Position numbers and translations under genes: made by a program
Shown here: one piece after another, positions 62,742-64,000 of the stretch
Position numbering within the stretch: the stretch's first letter is position 1
Layout of the letters: each line of letters starts with the position of its first letter
Assembly: GCA_017532155.1 (NCBI GenBank)
Contig: JAFXJP010000035.1
Coordinates: forward strand, 1 to 64,000
DNA length: 64,000 nt
DNA from: Clostridia bacterium
GTDB taxonomy: Bacteria > Bacillota > Clostridia > Christensenellales > Aristaeellaceae
Reading direction: 5' to 3'
The notes under the pieces: model-generated
Seen by the model: only the letters and a program-made list of their open reading frames with translations
What the model was told of the DNA's origin: nothing
Database searches by the model: none

Positions 62742-64000
62742 TTATTTGCCGGTGAGGTAACGGAAGATGTTTTGTGCAAGGGGCGCGGCCACACTGCCGC
62801 CGGTGCCGGCTTCTTCCACGGCGATGCACAGCGCGAAGGGATAGCGGTCATCGGCGATAAAGCCCACAAACCAGGCGTTATCCTTTTCCTGGGTGTCAAT
62901 TTCCGCGGTGCCGGTTTTGCCGCAGATGCTAAGCCCCTCTACTGCAGCGCTGCGGCCTGTGCCGGAGGTGACGACGGCGCGCATGTATTCACGGATGGTG
63001 GCGGCGGTTTTGGCGTCCATGGCGGTGCGGTATACGATGGGCTCAAAGGCTGCGCGCTCAACGCCGCTGATGCTTTGTGCGGAGAGCAAAAGACGCGGTT
63101 CCATCATTACGCCGCCGTTCGCAACGGCGGAGGCGATCATGCACATGTGCAGGGGTGTGACAGCCAGCTCATTCTGGCCCGCGCCTGTCCAGGCAAGATC
63201 GGCGCCCATGAGCGCGACGGAGGAATTGGCATAGGCGGAGTTTTCCACCACCAGATCGCGGAAGGTGAAATCATCGCCAATGCCAAAGCTCTCGGCGGTT
63301 TTGCGCATGGCTTTGTCTCCCAGCTCCAGCGCCAGAACGGCAAAGGTGGAGTTGCAGCTTTGCGCAAAGGCGGATTTGAGCGAAATGCTGCCGTGTGCCG
63401 TGCCGCCATAATCCATCACATTGCGCTCGTGCTCGCCAAAGACGATGCCGCCTGTGCAGCCAAAGGTGCGGTCGGCAGCGGCGGCGCTGGGCAAATTCTG
63501 CAGCGCGGAGGCAAGCGTGATGATCTTATAGGTGCTGCCCGGCGCGCTCAGCCATCTGGTAGCGCGGTTGAGCGCCTGATAGACGGAAACGGATGAGGCA
63601 AACTGCGGATCATAATTGGGGAAGGACATTTCGGCTAACAATTCGCCTGTCTTGTAATTCATCACGACAACGGCGCCGCTGTGGTTTTGGGGAAAGATGG
63701 AATTGATATAGGTGCAAAGCGCGCTGTCAATGGTGAGGCGCACGTTATCGCCGCGCAGCAGCCCATTGCCGGAAAGCTGGCTGAGGCGCTCGGGATAGGT
63801 CATATTGGCGCCGTAGAGGTATTCTGCCAGAAAGCTTTCGGCAGCGTTTTTGACATTGCCGCGCGTATCGCCCACCACATGTACCACCGAGGAGCGTACG
63901 GCGGCAGAATCGGCATACAGACGCGTGCGGACGATTTCACCGTCCATATCGGTGGAGATGCTGGTGGTTGCCAGGCGCACGCCGTTGCGGTCATAGATAT
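62742..64000 (-). CDS. Class B penicillin-binding protein, transpeptidase (partial)
   Basis: The C-terminal about 419 residues; the N-terminus with its membrane anchor lies beyond the window edge. It cross-links peptidoglycan outside the membrane. All three active-site motifs are seen: SxxK in APGSTYKII, SxN in QSCNSTFA, and KTG in CGKTGTAE. YDRNGVRLATT before the edge is typical of the region after the anchor. A GTG in frame at 63980 is internal, not a start. It resembles PbpA/SpoVD-like enzymes; which one cannot be decided here. Confidence 0.9.
   Translation of the reverse strand, partial: IYDRNGVRLATTSISTDMDGEIVRTRLYADSAAVRSSVVHVVGDTRGNVKNAAESFLAEYLYGANMTYPERLSQLSGNGLLRGDNVRLTIDSALCTYINSIFPQNHSGAVVVMNYKTGELLAEMSFPNYDPQFASSVSVYQALNRATRWLSAPGSTYKIITLASALQNLPSAAAADRTFGCTGGIVFGEHERNVMDYGGTAHGSISLKSAFAQSCNSTFAVLALELGDKAMRKTAESFGIGDDFTFRDLVVENSAYANSSVALMGADLAWTGAGQNELAVTPLHMCMIASAVANGGVMMEPRLLLSAQSISGVERAAFEPIVYRTAMDAKTAATIREYMRAVVTSGTGRSAAVEGLSICGKTGTAEIDTQEKDNAWFVGFIADDRYPFALCIAVEEAGTGGSVAAPLAQNIFRYLTGK

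Overview
The window reads as chromosome of an anaerobic member of the Bacillota, class Clostridia, with fairly high GC. The evidence is a spoIIAA-spoIIAB pair and a sleB-ypeB pair (endospore lineage), an Rnf complex with ApbE, desulfoferrodoxin plus ferritin, an NADP-type glutamate dehydrogenase, and many strong promoters with 17-base spacers. I cannot name the species from sequence alone. Genes are dense, mostly with clear Shine-Dalgarno sequences, several with TTG or GTG starts.

Layout. 0-9.6 kb: 89-bp tandem repeats, a secreted SH3/NlpC-P60 protein, a HAD phosphatase, a MATE exporter, DUF1385-prmC, a membrane diguanylate cyclase, an SGNH esterase, and spoIIAA-spoIIAB without sigF. 9.8-20.7 kb: a one-pass membrane protein, two tRNA-Ser genes, an alpha/beta hydrolase, a glutathione peroxidase remnant, a three-gene membrane/secreted operon, an unlisted 42-codon gene divergent from a TetR regulator, ferritin and desulfoferrodoxin, an ABC-F ATPase with one degenerate ATP site, and a secreted SH3 protein. 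21-28 kb: a CofE-like protein, a transglutaminase/apgM/dipeptidase operon, and a tandem PII-like protein with a DUF1538 membrane protein. 28-33.4 kb: gyrB, a secreted protein, a small palindromic repeat, gyrA. 34-36.3 kb: a beta-propeller-like protein, an orphan ArsR regulator with an operator palindrome, and a secreted FMN-binding-like protein.

36.4-46.9 kb is the most striking region: a ten-gene operon with apbE (flavin transferase), a stand-alone FAD synthetase domain, a 1169-residue membrane-anchored protein with ten FMN-binding motif sites, DUF1622, NusG-II, and rnfC-D-E-A-B. The usual small rnfG between rnfD and rnfE is absent. The giant protein begins like RnfG, so it probably replaces RnfG and forms a chain of covalently bound flavins outside the membrane. 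The two enzymes at the head of the operon would make FAD and attach FMN to that chain and to RnfD.

47.5-59.1 kb is a compact, one-strand phage structural cluster (small gene, large terminase, portal, scaffold, capsid, connectors, tail tube, chaperone-like, very short tape-measure-like, tail hub/fibre, amidase, holin). It has no integrase, repressor or replication genes, which suggests a domesticated or gene-transfer-agent-like element. It is transcribed away from sleB-ypeB, and an intrinsic terminator lies immediately before the first ribosome binding site. The window closes with gdhA and a class B penicillin-binding protein cut by the edge.

Four long intergenic spaces (about 2.9-3.2, 20.7-21.2, 33.4-33.9 and 46.9-47.5 kb) hold copies of one composite family of inverted repeats built from stacked hairpins. 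A second small palindromic family with CTACACCTCAT ends occurs near 0.2, 3.2, 30.8 and 47.2 kb.
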